DNA from: Acidobacteria bacterium UBA7540
Lineage (GTDB): Bacteria; Acidobacteriota; Terriglobia; UBA7540
Direction of reading: 5' to 3'
DNA length: 28,276 nucleotides
Assembly: GCA_002478145.1 (NCBI GenBank)
Contig: DLMI01000174.1
Span: 1 to 28,276, forward strand
Shown in pieces: positions 8,454 through 17,402 of this stretch. Positions within the stretch are counted from its first letter, which is position 1, and the number at the start of each line of letters is the position of its first letter. The notes under the pieces are model-generated. The model ran no database searches. It was not told the DNA's origin and saw nothing but the letters and a program-made list of their open reading frames with translations. The position numbers and the translations under genes are program-made.

Positions 8454-8691
8454 CAACCGCAAGTCCCTTCCTATGCCCGTTAATATATGCCTACGCAGCC
8501 CACCCTGGGTCTTAATGTATGTAATTTTCCCATTCTTTCGTGGAGTTGAACCAGTACCGTATCGCCGGCCACTCAGAAGTTACTCTCCAGTTGGTCGCGG
8601 AGGGATCATTTCGCTCGTCTCACTTCAACTCGCGGCCGGATAGATAGCTCCGGCGGTGCAAATGGTTCAGCCCGTAAAGATGGCTTACCGG

Positions 8692-8706
8692 AAACTGACC
8701 CACTAC
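8692..8706. repeat. Right arm of 15-bp inverted repeat flanking the SBBP gene
   Basis: AAACTGACCCACTAC is the perfect reverse complement of 4250-4264. The two arms bracket the SBBP-repeat gene together with its 39-bp repeat array. Confidence 0.6.
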
Positions 8707-8947
8707 AAGAAAACCCAAACTGTACCGCTACTGGATGGCGTCTAATCCACACCCCTGCACAAGATTCAAGCATCGCTAGACCTGTCCCGGCCATTTCGAG
8801 ATGCCCTTGCCCCGTCAAACCGGGTCGCACCGTGTTTTATCGGGCGATTGCATCGCTCGGAGAACCAGCATAATATCTCCGCGCCCACAGATGTAGGTTT
8901 GAGACTTCTCGACGTATTTTGCGTGGCGGAGTGCCGGAGAGCTCAGT

Positions 8948-9838
8948 ATGAACATTATTAGCATCGGTGAAGTATTATGGGATGTATTCGGGGACACAGA
9001 ACACCTGGGTGGAGCTGCTTTCAATTTTGGCGCGCACGCCAAAATATTGGGGCACTCGGTATCCTTGATCAGCGCTGTAGGCGAAGACCCAAGGGGTCGA
9101 CGCATCCTGGAAAGGATGGACGCTATGGGCCTCCCTACGCGTTATGTCCGCCAGGAGAAGGATCACCCCACCGGGATAGTCACCGTCAGCCTCGACACCT
9201 CAGGCCGGCCGCATTTCATCATCCACCGGCCCGCTGCCTACGACTTCCCCGCTCTTTCCGATGGGGACCTCGGAGAACTTTCATCTCCCCGCCCTGACTG
9301 GATTTACTTCGGAACGCTGTTTCAGATGAGCCCCAAAGCAAAGGCGGTGACCTTGAAGGTGATTGACGCCAACCCGGAAGCCCGCCGCTTCTACGATGTG
9401 AACCTGCGCGAGAATTGTTATGAGGCCTCGCTGGTCAATGAATTGATGTCCCTCGCCACCGCCGTGAAGCTCAATGACCAGGAAGTCGATATGATTCAGT
9501 CCATGTTTGGCTGGTCATATCGTTCGCTGCAGGATTTTTGCCAAGGCGCAGCACGTAAATTTGGATGGGAGGCGGTCTGCGTCACGCGGGGAGAAGCAGG
9601 GTGCGTGCTGTTGGTGGGTGACAATTGCGTCGCAGCGGAAGGATTCGAGGTTCGCGTCGCGGATACGGTAGGAGCCGGCGACGCCTTCGCCGCCGCCTTC
9701 GTCCACGGCATGGGATGGGGATGGCCTGCCCAGGAAGTGGCTGATTTCGCAAACCGAGTTGGGGCCTTGGTCGCCAGCCGTCCCGGAGGCACTCCCTCCT
9801 GGACTGTCGAAGAAGCAGACGCGCTCAGAACCCGGTAG
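8948..9838 (+). CDS. PfkB-family carbohydrate kinase (fructokinase-like)
   Basis: This is a cytoplasmic ATP-dependent sugar kinase of the ribokinase/PfkB fold. The substrate-binding N-terminal part has GGAAFNFGAHAKILG at 21-35 and SAVGEDPRG at 42-50. VTRGEAG at 212-218 and DTVGAGDAFAAAF at 239-251 form the ATP site and anion hole, with Asp245 as catalytic base. Length (296 residues) is typical of fructokinases and 2-keto-3-deoxygluconate kinases, which cannot be separated by eye. ATG 8948 has GGAG 8 bases upstream. It stands alone, convergent with the acetyl-CoA synthetase gene. Its TAG stop (9836-9838) lies inside the first unit of a heptanucleotide repeat, so the repeat defines the C-terminus. 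Confidence 0.92.
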   Translation: MNIISIGEVLWDVFGDTEHLGGAAFNFGAHAKILGHSVSLISAVGEDPRGRRILERMDAMGLPTRYVRQEKDHPTGIVTVSLDTSGRPHFIIHRPAAYDFPALSDGDLGELSSPRPDWIYFGTLFQMSPKAKAVTLKVIDANPEARRFYDVNLRENCYEASLVNELMSLATAVKLNDQEVDMIQSMFGWSYRSLQDFCQGAARKFGWEAVCVTRGEAGCVLLVGDNCVAAEGFEVRVADTVGAGDAFAAAFVHGMGWGWPAQEVADFANRVGALVASRPGGTPSWTVEEADALRTR

Positions 9839-9922
9839 GTGGTAGGGCGGTATGTGGTATGGGGTATATGGTAGGTGGGGGATGCTCTTCCCCACATACG
9901 ACCTACCACCTACCACGTACCG
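9834..9922. repeat. Inverted heptanucleotide repeat arms between convergent genes
   Basis: Seven 7-bp units based on GGTAGGT run from 9834 to 9882, and five units of the complementary type (CCTACCA) run from 9888 to 9922. The arms can pair into a long hairpin between the convergent kinase and acsA genes. The left arm overlaps the last codons of the kinase gene and contains its stop. A transcript-end role is likely from position, but there is no T-tract. Confidence 0.8.
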
Positions 9923-9927
9923 GCCGA

Positions 9928-11673
9928 TCACTCCTCCAGCGTTGACAGGTCTCCCGTGGGCAAGCCCAGTTCCCAGGCCTTCAGAACGCGCCGCATAATC
10001 TTCCCGCTGCGCGTTTTGGGAAGCTTTTGTTTGAACTCGATCTCACGGGGCGCCGCATGTGACGCCAGCTTCTGGCGGACGAATTTCTGGATCTCGTTCT
10101 TCAATTCGTCGCTGGGCTGGTATCCTTCGCGGAGCGAAATAAACGCTTTAATGATGTGACCGCGCAAAGCGTCCGGCTTTCCGATCACTCCGGCCTCGGC
10201 TACCGCTGGGTGTTCCACGAGGCAACTCTCCACCTCGAATGGTCCCACATTCTCACCCGCCGTGATGATGAGGTCATCCACACGGCCCTGGAACCAGAAA
10301 TACCCATCCGAGTCGCGGTAGGCGCTATCGCCGGTGACGTACCACCCCGGAATGCGAAAATAGGCCCGGTACCGTGCCGGCTGTTTCCAGATCGTCGGCA
10401 TCATACCGGGCCAGCCCGGCTTGATCACCAGATTCCCCAAAGTATTGGGCGGCAACTCCTTACCATCGTCATCCACGATGCTCGCCGTGACGCCCGGAAC
10501 GGGCCTTCCCATCGAACCGGGGCGGATGGTCATGGAGGGATAGTTTGAAATGAGGATATGACCGGTTTCGGTCATCCACCAGTTATCGTGGATCCTTCGC
10601 CCGTAAGTTTTCCAGCCCCACCATACGACTTCCGGATTCAGGGGTTCTCCCACGCTCAGGACGTGCCTGAGGGAAGAGAGATCGTACTGCTTCGCCGCCT
10701 CCTCGCCGGCTGCCATCAACATTCGGAACGCCGTTGGAGCGCTATACCAGATGTTCACCCGGAACCGTTCGATCGTGCGGTACCACTCCGCGGGGTTAAA
10801 GCGGCCGCCGCGAATCAGGTTGGTCGCTCCATTCAACCAAGCCGCGAAAATTCCGTAAGAGGTGCCCGTTACCCAGCCGGGGTCTGCCGTACACCAATAA
10901 ACATCGTCTTCCTGAATGTCGAGGACCCACCTGCCGGTCATCAAATGGCCGAGCATGGCACGCTGCGCGTGGAGCACACCCTTGGGCTTGCCGGTAGAGC
11001 CCGAGGTGTAGTGGATGATGAGCGGATCGTCCAGCGTCAGCCACTCGATTTCGGTCTTGTCCTCCGCCCCTTCCACTAACGCTTCGAAACTATAATGTCC
11101 TTGGGGCAATCCATCGGAACCCGCGCCGACCAGGATCACGTGCTTGAGTGCCGGCAGTTCCCATTGCGGGACTCGGTCCAGCAGCGCGGGAGAGGTCACC
11201 AGGGCCACGGATTCGGCGTTCGCCATGCGATCGCGGACCGCATCTTCCATAAAAGCTTCGAAAAGCGGGCTTGGGATGGCCCCAATCTTCAAGATGCCAA
11301 GAATGGCGATATAAAGCTCCGGCCGACGCCCCAGGAACACAAAGACGCGGTCCCCTTTTACAACTCCGAGCTTCCTCAGGACGTTGGCAAAGCGATTCGA
11401 CTGAAGCGAGAGGTCCTCGAATGTGAGCCTCGCCGTATATTCGCGGTCGGTATAAATCAGAGCGAGCTTATTCCGCCGGCCTCGGGTCAGGTGCCTGTCG
11501 ATGGCCTCATGCGCCATGTTCACCTTACCGGTGTGGCTCCAATCAAACTCCTTATGAGCATCCTCCCACCTGAAGCTCTGGTAAGCGGCCTCATAATCCT
11601 GCAAGTGATGCTTCCCAGGAGCATCCGTCGGATCCAATACGTCGTTCACATTCACCGGCATCTTCGTAGCCAT
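9928..11673 (-). CDS. acsA: AMP-forming acetyl-CoA synthetase
   Basis: This enzyme activates acetate with ATP and CoA to acetyl-CoA through acetyl-AMP. It is an ANL-superfamily member of 581 residues, the size of the Bacillus AcsA branch rather than the ~650-residue Acs. Motifs: P-loop YTSGSTGKPKG at 222-232, adenylate motif NWWMTETG at 364-371 (a Trp here narrows the acyl pocket in acetate-specific enzymes), YVTGDSAYRD at 445-454, hinge GRVDDLI at 463-469 and PKTRSGKIMRR at 552-562. Lys558 of the last motif is the catalytic lysine that is acetylated in regulated members of the family. GAGGT precedes ATG 11673 by about 7 bases. Acetate specificity is likely but not proven; propionate could also be used. 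Confidence 0.93.
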   Translation of the reverse strand: MATKMPVNVNDVLDPTDAPGKHHLQDYEAAYQSFRWEDAHKEFDWSHTGKVNMAHEAIDRHLTRGRRNKLALIYTDREYTARLTFEDLSLQSNRFANVLRKLGVVKGDRVFVFLGRRPELYIAILGILKIGAIPSPLFEAFMEDAVRDRMANAESVALVTSPALLDRVPQWELPALKHVILVGAGSDGLPQGHYSFEALVEGAEDKTEIEWLTLDDPLIIHYTSGSTGKPKGVLHAQRAMLGHLMTGRWVLDIQEDDVYWCTADPGWVTGTSYGIFAAWLNGATNLIRGGRFNPAEWYRTIERFRVNIWYSAPTAFRMLMAAGEEAAKQYDLSSLRHVLSVGEPLNPEVVWWGWKTYGRRIHDNWWMTETGHILISNYPSMTIRPGSMGRPVPGVTASIVDDDGKELPPNTLGNLVIKPGWPGMMPTIWKQPARYRAYFRIPGWYVTGDSAYRDSDGYFWFQGRVDDLIITAGENVGPFEVESCLVEHPAVAEAGVIGKPDALRGHIIKAFISLREGYQPSDELKNEIQKFVRQKLASHAAPREIEFKQKLPKTRSGKIMRRVLKAWELGLPTGDLSTLEE

Positions 11674-11737
11674 GATCGCGACCTCGTTCCCAATTCGAGT
11701 CAGACACCCCCCGCAAAGCAGGTGACTTGATGAGGGG

Positions 11738-12050
11738 GACCGCCTTAAAGGCGGTCACCCCTCGCTTCGCTTCCGTCCAGGTCGGCGCCGGAACCCCGAA
11801 GGGGTTGTCGCCGCAGCGACAGTAGCCGTGGGCAAGGGCACGGTTTTGGTGCCCGCCGCCCACGGGCCGCGTCGCCATGAATTCTGCCGACCCCGCAGGT
11901 CGAACAGTCCGGCCCTTACAGGGCCGAGCGAGATGTCGACGCGCCGTTACCGTGGGTTTCATCCCGCAGGGCGGCACTACTCATGTAGTCCCGATTAATC
12001 GGGACGCGAAACGGTCAAACCTCTTCCGGCCGCACGGGTGGAGCCCGTGC
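11738..12050. repeat. Cluster of hairpins in the acsA-glcF spacer
   Basis: At least eight short palindromes follow one another. They include GACCGCCTTAAAGGCGGTC (11738-11756), AACCCC-gaa-GGGGTT (11792-11806), GTCGC-cgca-GCGAC (11807-11820), a nested pair with outer arms CCGTGGGC/GCCCACGG (11826-11865), CGGCCCTTACAGGGCCG near 11911, GTCCCGATTAATCGGGAC (11988-12005) and GCACGGG-tggag-CCCGTGC (12032-12050). The 401-bp spacer (11674-12074) has no convincing gene; a 73-codon plus-strand frame at 11877 is just this palindromic DNA. It resembles a composite REP-type element. Confidence 0.7.
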
Positions 12051-12074
12051 ATACCTCAGTTCCAGTCGACTCGC

Positions 12075-13394
12075 TCAGCCCCGATAGGCTTCATCTAACA
12101 GTTCTACAACATGGAGCACCCGCCGTTCGCCTCCAGCGCGCGAAACACCAGCACGCAACTGGAGCAGGCAGCCGGGATTCGCCGTCAGGATAAGCTCGGC
12201 TTTCGTCTCCTCAATCCGCCGCATTTTATTCTGGAGAAGTTTTTCCGCCAAGTCGTTGTGAACCACGTTGTAAATCCCGGCGCTTCCACAACAGATCTCC
12301 GATTCCTTTAATTCGATAAGCTCCAGCCCCGGTACTGCCGCCAGCAACTTCCTCGGCGCCGACCGAATTCTCTGCGCATGACCCAAGTGGCAGGAGTCCT
12401 GATAAGTCGCGCGCACTCTAGTTACCGCGAATTCTTTATTAAAGTCAATGCCTGCCAGGAATTCCGTCACATCTCGAAGCTTCCCGGAAAAGGCCTGTGC
12501 CGGCTCAAAATAGTCTCGGTCGTCTTCTTGAAAGAGAAGCGGATATTCCTTCAAAACCGAGCCACAGCCCGCCGCGTTCGTAATGACCGCGTCAAACCCG
12601 TCGGCCAGGAAGGCGCGGATGTTCCGTTTGGCGAGCTCGCGCGCCAAGTCGCGAATACCGGCGTGGACGTGCAGCGCGCCGCAGCATCCCTGCTCAGCGG
12701 GAATGACCACCTCACATCCATTCTTGGCGAGCACGCGCAGCGTCGCATCATTGAGCCGCGCAAATGATAGATTGGCGATACACCCGGCAAAGAACGCCAC
12801 CCTGTAGCGGCGAGTCCCCACGGCAGGAACCACGGTGCCCAGGCGCTCTGTAAAGAACGGTTTTTCCATCCGTGGCGCGAGTCCTGCTACGCGGTCCAAG
12901 CTCCACGGCAAGAGCTTCAGGAGGCGAGACGCAAGGACCAGCCTCTCCAAGCCGGACCTTTGATAGAAACGCAGAATCTTCCCCGCCATTTCCAGCCTTT
13001 GGCGGTAAGGAAGGAGTTCGTAGAAGAAGAGCTTCCTCAAAAGGGCGGTAAGAGGGGGCCGCTTGTAATACTTCTCGATTTGCCCTCGCGCCACCTCCAC
13101 CAGCTTTCCGTACTCGACGCCCGATGGGCACGCGGTTTCGCAAGCGCGACAATCCAGGCAGAGGTCAATGTGCCGCACGAAGCTCTCACCCAGAGGCAAC
13201 CGGCCCCGTTCCACCTGAATCATTTGATAGATGCGGCCGCGGGGCGAATCCATTTCCAAGCCAAGTTCGCGATAAGTGGGGCAGGCATTCAGACAAAGGC
13301 CGCAACGAACGCACCGGGAGTAGTCCGCCCAACGGGGGGCTTCACCTGGGCCGTACCCGCTATCCTTCCCCTCGACTTTTGTCCGCGTATCCGT
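12075..13394 (-). CDS. glcF: Glycolate oxidase iron-sulfur subunit
   Basis: GlcF carries electrons from the flavin subunits GlcD/GlcE during glycolate oxidation. The minus-strand frame is open from a TAG inside a heptanucleotide repeat near 13420 and contains two ferredoxin-type clusters, CVRCGLCLNACPTY (about residues 28-41) and CLDCRACETACP, then two cysteine-rich CCG motifs (GCCGALHVHAG and CCGSAGIYN). No ATG, GTG or TTG precedes the first cluster; the first ordinary start, a TTG at 13259, would remove it. The best start is ACG at 13392-13394, four bases after AGGAG, giving 439 residues, a normal GlcF length. It may be a true rare start, an ATG mutated in this strain, or a base error. It follows glcE in the same direction, 124 bp downstream. 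Confidence 0.88.
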   Translation of the reverse strand, partial: TDTRTKVEGKDSGYGPGEAPRWADYSRCVRCGLCLNACPTYRELGLEMDSPRGRIYQMIQVERGRLPLGESFVRHIDLCLDCRACETACPSGVEYGKLVEVARGQIEKYYKRPPLTALLRKLFFYELLPYRQRLEMAGKILRFYQRSGLERLVLASRLLKLLPWSLDRVAGLAPRMEKPFFTERLGTVVPAVGTRRYRVAFFAGCIANLSFARLNDATLRVLAKNGCEVVIPAEQGCCGALHVHAGIRDLARELAKRNIRAFLADGFDAVITNAAGCGSVLKEYPLLFQEDDRDYFEPAQAFSGKLRDVTEFLAGIDFNKEFAVTRVRATYQDSCHLGHAQRIRSAPRKLLAAVPGLELIELKESEICCGSAGIYNVVHNDLAEKLLQNKMRRIEETKAELILTANPGCLLQLRAGVSRAGGERRVLHVVELLDEAYRG

Positions 13395-13405
13395 CGTGCT
13401 CCTTT

Positions 13406-13515
13406 GGCTGTCAGCTATCAGCTATCAGCTCTCAGCCAATGAATTGCCTGTTCCCTTCTGCTTTCTGCCTGCTGAAAGCTGACCCGCCGCGGCGGGATAG
13501 CTGATGGCTGCTTTC
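13406..13515. repeat. Heptanucleotide repeat arms between glcE and glcF
   Basis: Five units based on AGCTATC run from 13406 to 13440. Further units of period 7 (CTGCTTT, CTGCCTG, CTGAAAG, CTGACCC) run from 13458 to 13485, and inverted copies (GATAGCT, GATGGCT) lie at 13496-13509. A perfect palindrome CCCGCCGCGGCGGG lies between the latter two blocks. The region can fold back on itself. It lies just upstream of the glcF ribosome-binding site, where a fold could affect glcF expression. Confidence 0.7.
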
Positions 13516-13518
13516 CGC

Positions 13519-14871
13519 CTAAATCCCTCCCACAAACCTGCCGGGCGAAAGGACACCCTTTGGATCCCACGCCGCCTTCAGTCTTCGCATGGCTTCCAGG
13601 TGGTTGCCACTCGGCCCCCACACGTCTCGTTCCGCATTGAAGCCGTTTGGATATTGCTCCACCACCAGCGCTCCGCCCAGGCTTGCAGCAGATTTGCGAG
13701 CATTCGTCACCAGGCGGTCAGCGGCGGCGCCGAGCTTCACACCCCATAAGCCCAGATGCACGATGCCAACGCCCACCTGTGCAAAGCTGGCCATCTTCAC
13801 CTCTTCACCCTCAGCCACCTGCTGCGCAAAGCTGACAAATTCCTCGGAGCTTGCAATCGGCAGCGTAGCCTTCAGAACCATGACGTCGGGGAAAGAGTCC
13901 GCAAACAATTGCTCATAATCTCTTAACCGAAGCCAGCAACTCTCCGCCATCTGCTCATTCAACTGGCGGCTCGGGACGCCCATGGATCGTCCCATTTCGG
14001 CGAGATCCCTGGCGTGCCTCTCCAGGATTCTCGGCGAGCCACCAACTTCTATCCAGAGTTCCAGTCCTTGTGCATCTCCTGCGGGTGGCCCGTTCTGGAG
14101 AAGGCTCGAGGCCTCCGTATTAAAGAGGACCATGCACAGGGGTCCCAGAGGCGAGTTCAGGATTCGCCTGCGCAAGTCTCGCGCCAGACCGAGTGTCCCC
14201 GGTTCGAGCACCAGGGTGGCGCGCCTAGCCAGCCGCGGAAACAGTTTGAAGCTGGCTTCCACTATCACTCCCAACGTCCCGTAAGAACCCACGAGGAGCT
14301 TGCAAAGATCGTATCCCGCTACGTTCTTCACCACACGGCCGCCGCTCTTGACCAACTTCCCTTCTGTCGTGGCAACTTTTATTCCGAGCACCATGTCACG
14401 TGGTGAGCCAAAACGAAGGCGTAACGGCCCCGCCGAGTTCGTTGCCAGGATGCCCCCTATGCTTGCCCTTGCCCCACCGAGCGGGTCCAAGGGGAGCCAA
14501 AGCCCCTCGCCACCCAGAAAGTCCTGGAAGTCCCCCAGCTTCATCCCCGCTTCGACGCTGGTGGTCAGGTCCGCCGGTTCATAATGCCAGACATGGTTCA
14601 ATTCTTTGAGTGACAAGGCAAGGTCATAGCGGCGGGGCGGGCTGCCTAGGGGGAGTTTGGTGCCGTTGCCGCGAGGGATCACAGCGAGGTCACGGTCGGC
14701 GGCGAACTTCAAGACCGCGGCAACACTCTCCGCTGTAGGTGGGTCCACAATGTACTGGGGAACCCTCCCTCCTACCGCTATCGCCGCGCAGGCTGTGGGT
14801 TCTGAAACAACATGCGATTCACCCACGATCGCTGCGAGGGCCAGATGGACGGAGTCGTGAGCCGTGGTCAC
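13519..14871 (-). CDS. glcE: Glycolate oxidase FAD-binding subunit
   Basis: GlcE is the second flavin-domain subunit of the glycolate oxidase complex. It has a PCMH-type FAD-binding domain: IVDPPTAESVAAVLKFA, then PRGNGTKLPLG at about 64-74, the glycine-rich GGARASIGGILATNSAGP and KNVAGYDLCKLLVGSYGTLGV in separate blocks. The C-terminal half is weakly conserved, as usual for GlcE, which is shorter than GlcD. I choose GTG 14871, giving 450 residues, because AGGAGG lies 6 bases upstream and the GTG overlaps the glcD stop as GTGA, typical of translational coupling. A longer frame to 14913 adds an arginine-rich stretch that is not family-like. Confidence 0.9.
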   Translation of the reverse strand: MTTAHDSVHLALAAIVGESHVVSEPTACAAIAVGGRVPQYIVDPPTAESVAAVLKFAADRDLAVIPRGNGTKLPLGSPPRRYDLALSLKELNHVWHYEPADLTTSVEAGMKLGDFQDFLGGEGLWLPLDPLGGARASIGGILATNSAGPLRLRFGSPRDMVLGIKVATTEGKLVKSGGRVVKNVAGYDLCKLLVGSYGTLGVIVEASFKLFPRLARRATLVLEPGTLGLARDLRRRILNSPLGPLCMVLFNTEASSLLQNGPPAGDAQGLELWIEVGGSPRILERHARDLAEMGRSMGVPSRQLNEQMAESCWLRLRDYEQLFADSFPDVMVLKATLPIASSEEFVSFAQQVAEGEEVKMASFAQVGVGIVHLGLWGVKLGAAADRLVTNARKSAASLGGALVVEQYPNGFNAERDVWGPSGNHLEAMRRLKAAWDPKGVLSPGRFVGGI

Positions 14872-16295
14872 AGAACGCCTCCTGCGCCCGCCTCGATACG
14901 CAATTCGCCGCACATCTTGCCTGCAGGAAAGACCTTCCCAGGGTTGAAGAGCCCCTCGGGGTTAAATACCCCTTTGATCTTCCGCATCATGTCCAGGTCA
15001 TCCGCCGTGAAGAGGAGGGGCATCAAGTTGATCTTCTCAATGCCCACACCATGTTCGCCGGTGATCGAACCGCCCATTTCAATACACTTGGCAAGGATTT
15101 CCTGGGCGGCCTCACGAACCCGTCTGGATTCATCCGCATCGCGAGGGTCGAACAGGATGATCGGATGAAGGTTCCCGTCACCCGCATGAAATATATTGCC
15201 AATCTTCACTCTGTACTTAGTCCCGACCTGCCCAATAAACTCCAGCATTTCGGGCAGCCGTGTACGGGGAATCACTCCATCCTGCACATAGTAGCTTGGG
15301 CTGATTCGTCCCAGAGCTCCGAAGGCGTTCTTTCTTCCCTTCCACAAAAGATCGCGTTCTTCTGCCGATTTTGCCCGGCGAACTTGCCGCGCCATTTTCT
15401 CCTGGCACACCGACTCGATTTGCAGCGCGTTTTCTTCAACGGCTTCTCTGAGCCCTTCAACCTCAATCAAGAGAACTGCGGCGGAATCCATCGGATAGCC
15501 TGCGTGCGTAGCTTCCTCGATGGCGCGCAGTGTGAAACCGTCGATCATTTCCAGGGCGGCGGGCGTGATGCCGCGTGCGGTAATTGCCGCCACCGTACGC
15601 GTGGCGTCGACCACGCGGTCATAAACCGCCAGCAGTGTTGCCACGGTCTCCGCCTTACGCATCAACCGAACAGTTATCTCCGTCACGATCCCGAGAGTCC
15701 CCTCGGACCCGACGAACAAACCCGTAAGGTCGTAACCAGGAGGGTCCCAAAACTTGCCGCCGGTATGAATCACTTCTCCAGTCGGTAATACCACTTCCAG
15801 TCCTAGGACGTGATTGGTCGTCACACCGTACAAAAGAGTATGAGGCCCCCCTGCGTTCTCAGCGACGTTTCCACCCAGGGTGCAGGCCTTCTGGCTGGAA
15901 GGGTCCGGCGCGAAGTAATAGCCGTCATCCGAGACAGCCAGGGAAAGATCGAGATTGACTACGCCGGGTTGTACTCTGGCACGCTGGTTCTCGATGTCGA
16001 TTTCAAGGATGTCCTTCATCCTCGAGAAGACAATGAGGATCCCACCCTGCCAAGGAAGCGAGCCTCCACTCAAGCCTGTTCCCGCACCACGGGGAACGAC
16101 CCAGAGCTTCCGACTTGCTGCAAACTTCACCACTTGGACTACATGTTCCGTGCTTCGTGGAAAAACGACGACATCGGGTGGACGAAGCGAAGAAAGACCA
16201 TCGTACTCGTAAAGCATGAGGTCCTCGGGTCGCCACAGAACAGCGTCCCGGCCCAAGATACTCACGAGTTCGCGAACCAAAGCGGTGGGTTTCAT
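14868..16295 (-). CDS. glcD: Glycolate oxidase FAD-linked catalytic subunit
   Basis: GlcD oxidises glycolate (or D-lactate) with FAD and passes electrons to GlcE/GlcF. The FAD-binding domain shows PRGAGTGLSGG at 68-78, GGNVAENAGGPHTLLYGVT near 141-159 and GSEGTLGIVTE at 196-206. The C-terminal substrate cap has GNIFHAGDGNLHP at 366-378 and GEHGVG at 413-418, the histidine motifs of the D-lactate dehydrogenase/glycolate oxidase group. ATG 16295 gives 475 residues, the usual length; the frame continues upstream to 16478 but that part has no family similarity. No strong Shine-Dalgarno sequence is visible. It heads the glcD-glcE-glcF cluster. D-lactate as substrate cannot be ruled out, but the glcEF neighbours favour glycolate. 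Confidence 0.92.
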   Translation of the reverse strand: MKPTALVRELVSILGRDAVLWRPEDLMLYEYDGLSSLRPPDVVVFPRSTEHVVQVVKFAASRKLWVVPRGAGTGLSGGSLPWQGGILIVFSRMKDILEIDIENQRARVQPGVVNLDLSLAVSDDGYYFAPDPSSQKACTLGGNVAENAGGPHTLLYGVTTNHVLGLEVVLPTGEVIHTGGKFWDPPGYDLTGLFVGSEGTLGIVTEITVRLMRKAETVATLLAVYDRVVDATRTVAAITARGITPAALEMIDGFTLRAIEEATHAGYPMDSAAVLLIEVEGLREAVEENALQIESVCQEKMARQVRRAKSAEERDLLWKGRKNAFGALGRISPSYYVQDGVIPRTRLPEMLEFIGQVGTKYRVKIGNIFHAGDGNLHPIILFDPRDADESRRVREAAQEILAKCIEMGGSITGEHGVGIEKINLMPLLFTADDLDMMRKIKGVFNPEGLFNPGKVFPAGKMCGELRIEAGAGGVL

Positions 16296-16539
16296 GAAGT
16301 ACCACACGGCAGGCCTGCGCTGATTGCACGAGCGCAGGGGAGGGGAATATCGATTCGCTCTGCCACCAACTCCCTGTTGCCCCAGCAAGCTGAGTATATC
16401 CACGTTCCTGCGGACCGTCAACGCGCCTGGCCACCGGGCTGCATGACATATCTGTGAAAGCCCTGGAGTCAGGAGCAAGTTCTTTTGTACAGCCCGTCGT
16501 GGCGGGCGACAGACCGTAGGCCAGGGCGTAAGAAGGTGG

Positions 16540-16567
16540 GAGATAATCCCGAGGCGTCCAGTGTCAA
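16540..16567 (-). promoter_or_regulatory. Candidate sigma70-type promoter for glcDEF
   Basis: On the minus strand a perfect TTGACA (16567-16562) is followed after 16 bases by TATCTC (16545-16540), a weak -10. It would give a leader of about 240 bases before glcD. This is a pattern match only. Confidence 0.25.
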
Positions 16568-17402
16568 ATCTCGCCTACTATTGAATAATCGGTAGAAACA
16601 TATTACGAGGTTCTACTATTTCACAGGCTCTAACGCCATAGGCCTATGCCGCAAAGCGGGATTGGTCGTCCGGGGCTTGCCCCTGACGCATCCCCCAGGT
16701 TTGGAAACAACAGCGAGATTAGGAATCGTTGCAAACTGTCGCTTTCTTGTCGCACAGCCCGGTCACCGCGTAAGGGCGTGCGGCATGGGCGCCCTCTCCA
16801 GGCGAGCACCCGCCGCGGCGGGCCCGACACAAGATTCGAGCGCACTCCACCTATCCCTGCCGTTTGGCGAGGCCAACTCCTCGTCAAACTGACCCACGCC
16901 CGAGTCGCAGAAACTGACTCCGAGTCAGGTTCAGGTTCCGGAGCGGTTGTATACGACTGGACACAAATCATTGAATGACTGAACCCTTTCGGGTAATCAA
17001 CTGTTCGATCTTGGGACGCGAAATCTCAAAACCGGACAGTCTGCGCTGCTTCGTTTTTGTGGTCCAGCGTCGAAAACGTGTGGATTCAGTTTGTTGGCGC
17101 TGGCCTTCAAATGGCACTGGAATTGCCACAAGTATTCCGTGACGCAACAGGCAGTGGGTGGGGCGTGGCTGGTAGAGCCACAGCTCAAGCTTCCGCATGC
17201 GATCTACTGTTTGGGAATGCCACACTTGTATGGAACCTCGCGCAAGGCGCATACGTACTAGATGCTGGGTGAGAAAAGCTAACCGAAATGTTCAGCGCGC
17301 GTCTAAGAAAAGGAAACCAGCACTGAGCCGGCGGTTTCAGGAGATTAGTGAACGAAAACCGACTCGTCACGCCTAAGGTGGTGAGCGGGCAAGAAAACGT
17401 AA

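Larger units (their letters stand above)
8336..8947. other. Divergent spacer between SBBP gene and PfkB kinase
   Basis: The 612-bp spacer contains the 39-bp repeat array next to the SBBP gene and the right arm of the 15-bp inverted repeat at 8692-8706. A 95-codon plus-strand frame at 8356-8643 is only a translation of the repeats followed by unlike sequence, with no ribosome-binding site, so I do not call it. I see nothing else recognisable. Confidence 0.6.

Noticed and set aside
13519..14913. Longer glcE starting at 14913
   Set aside because: The extra residues are arginine-rich and unlike GlcE; GTG 14871 has AGGAGG at ideal spacing and overlaps the glcD stop.
14739..15788. 349-codon plus-strand frame over glcE/glcD
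   Set aside because: It is a shadow of two clear flavoprotein genes and has no coherent domain.
16968..17252. 94-codon minus-strand frame in the long spacer
   Set aside because: There is no ribosome-binding site and no recognisable family; the basic tail might be a remnant, but evidence is too thin to call a gene.
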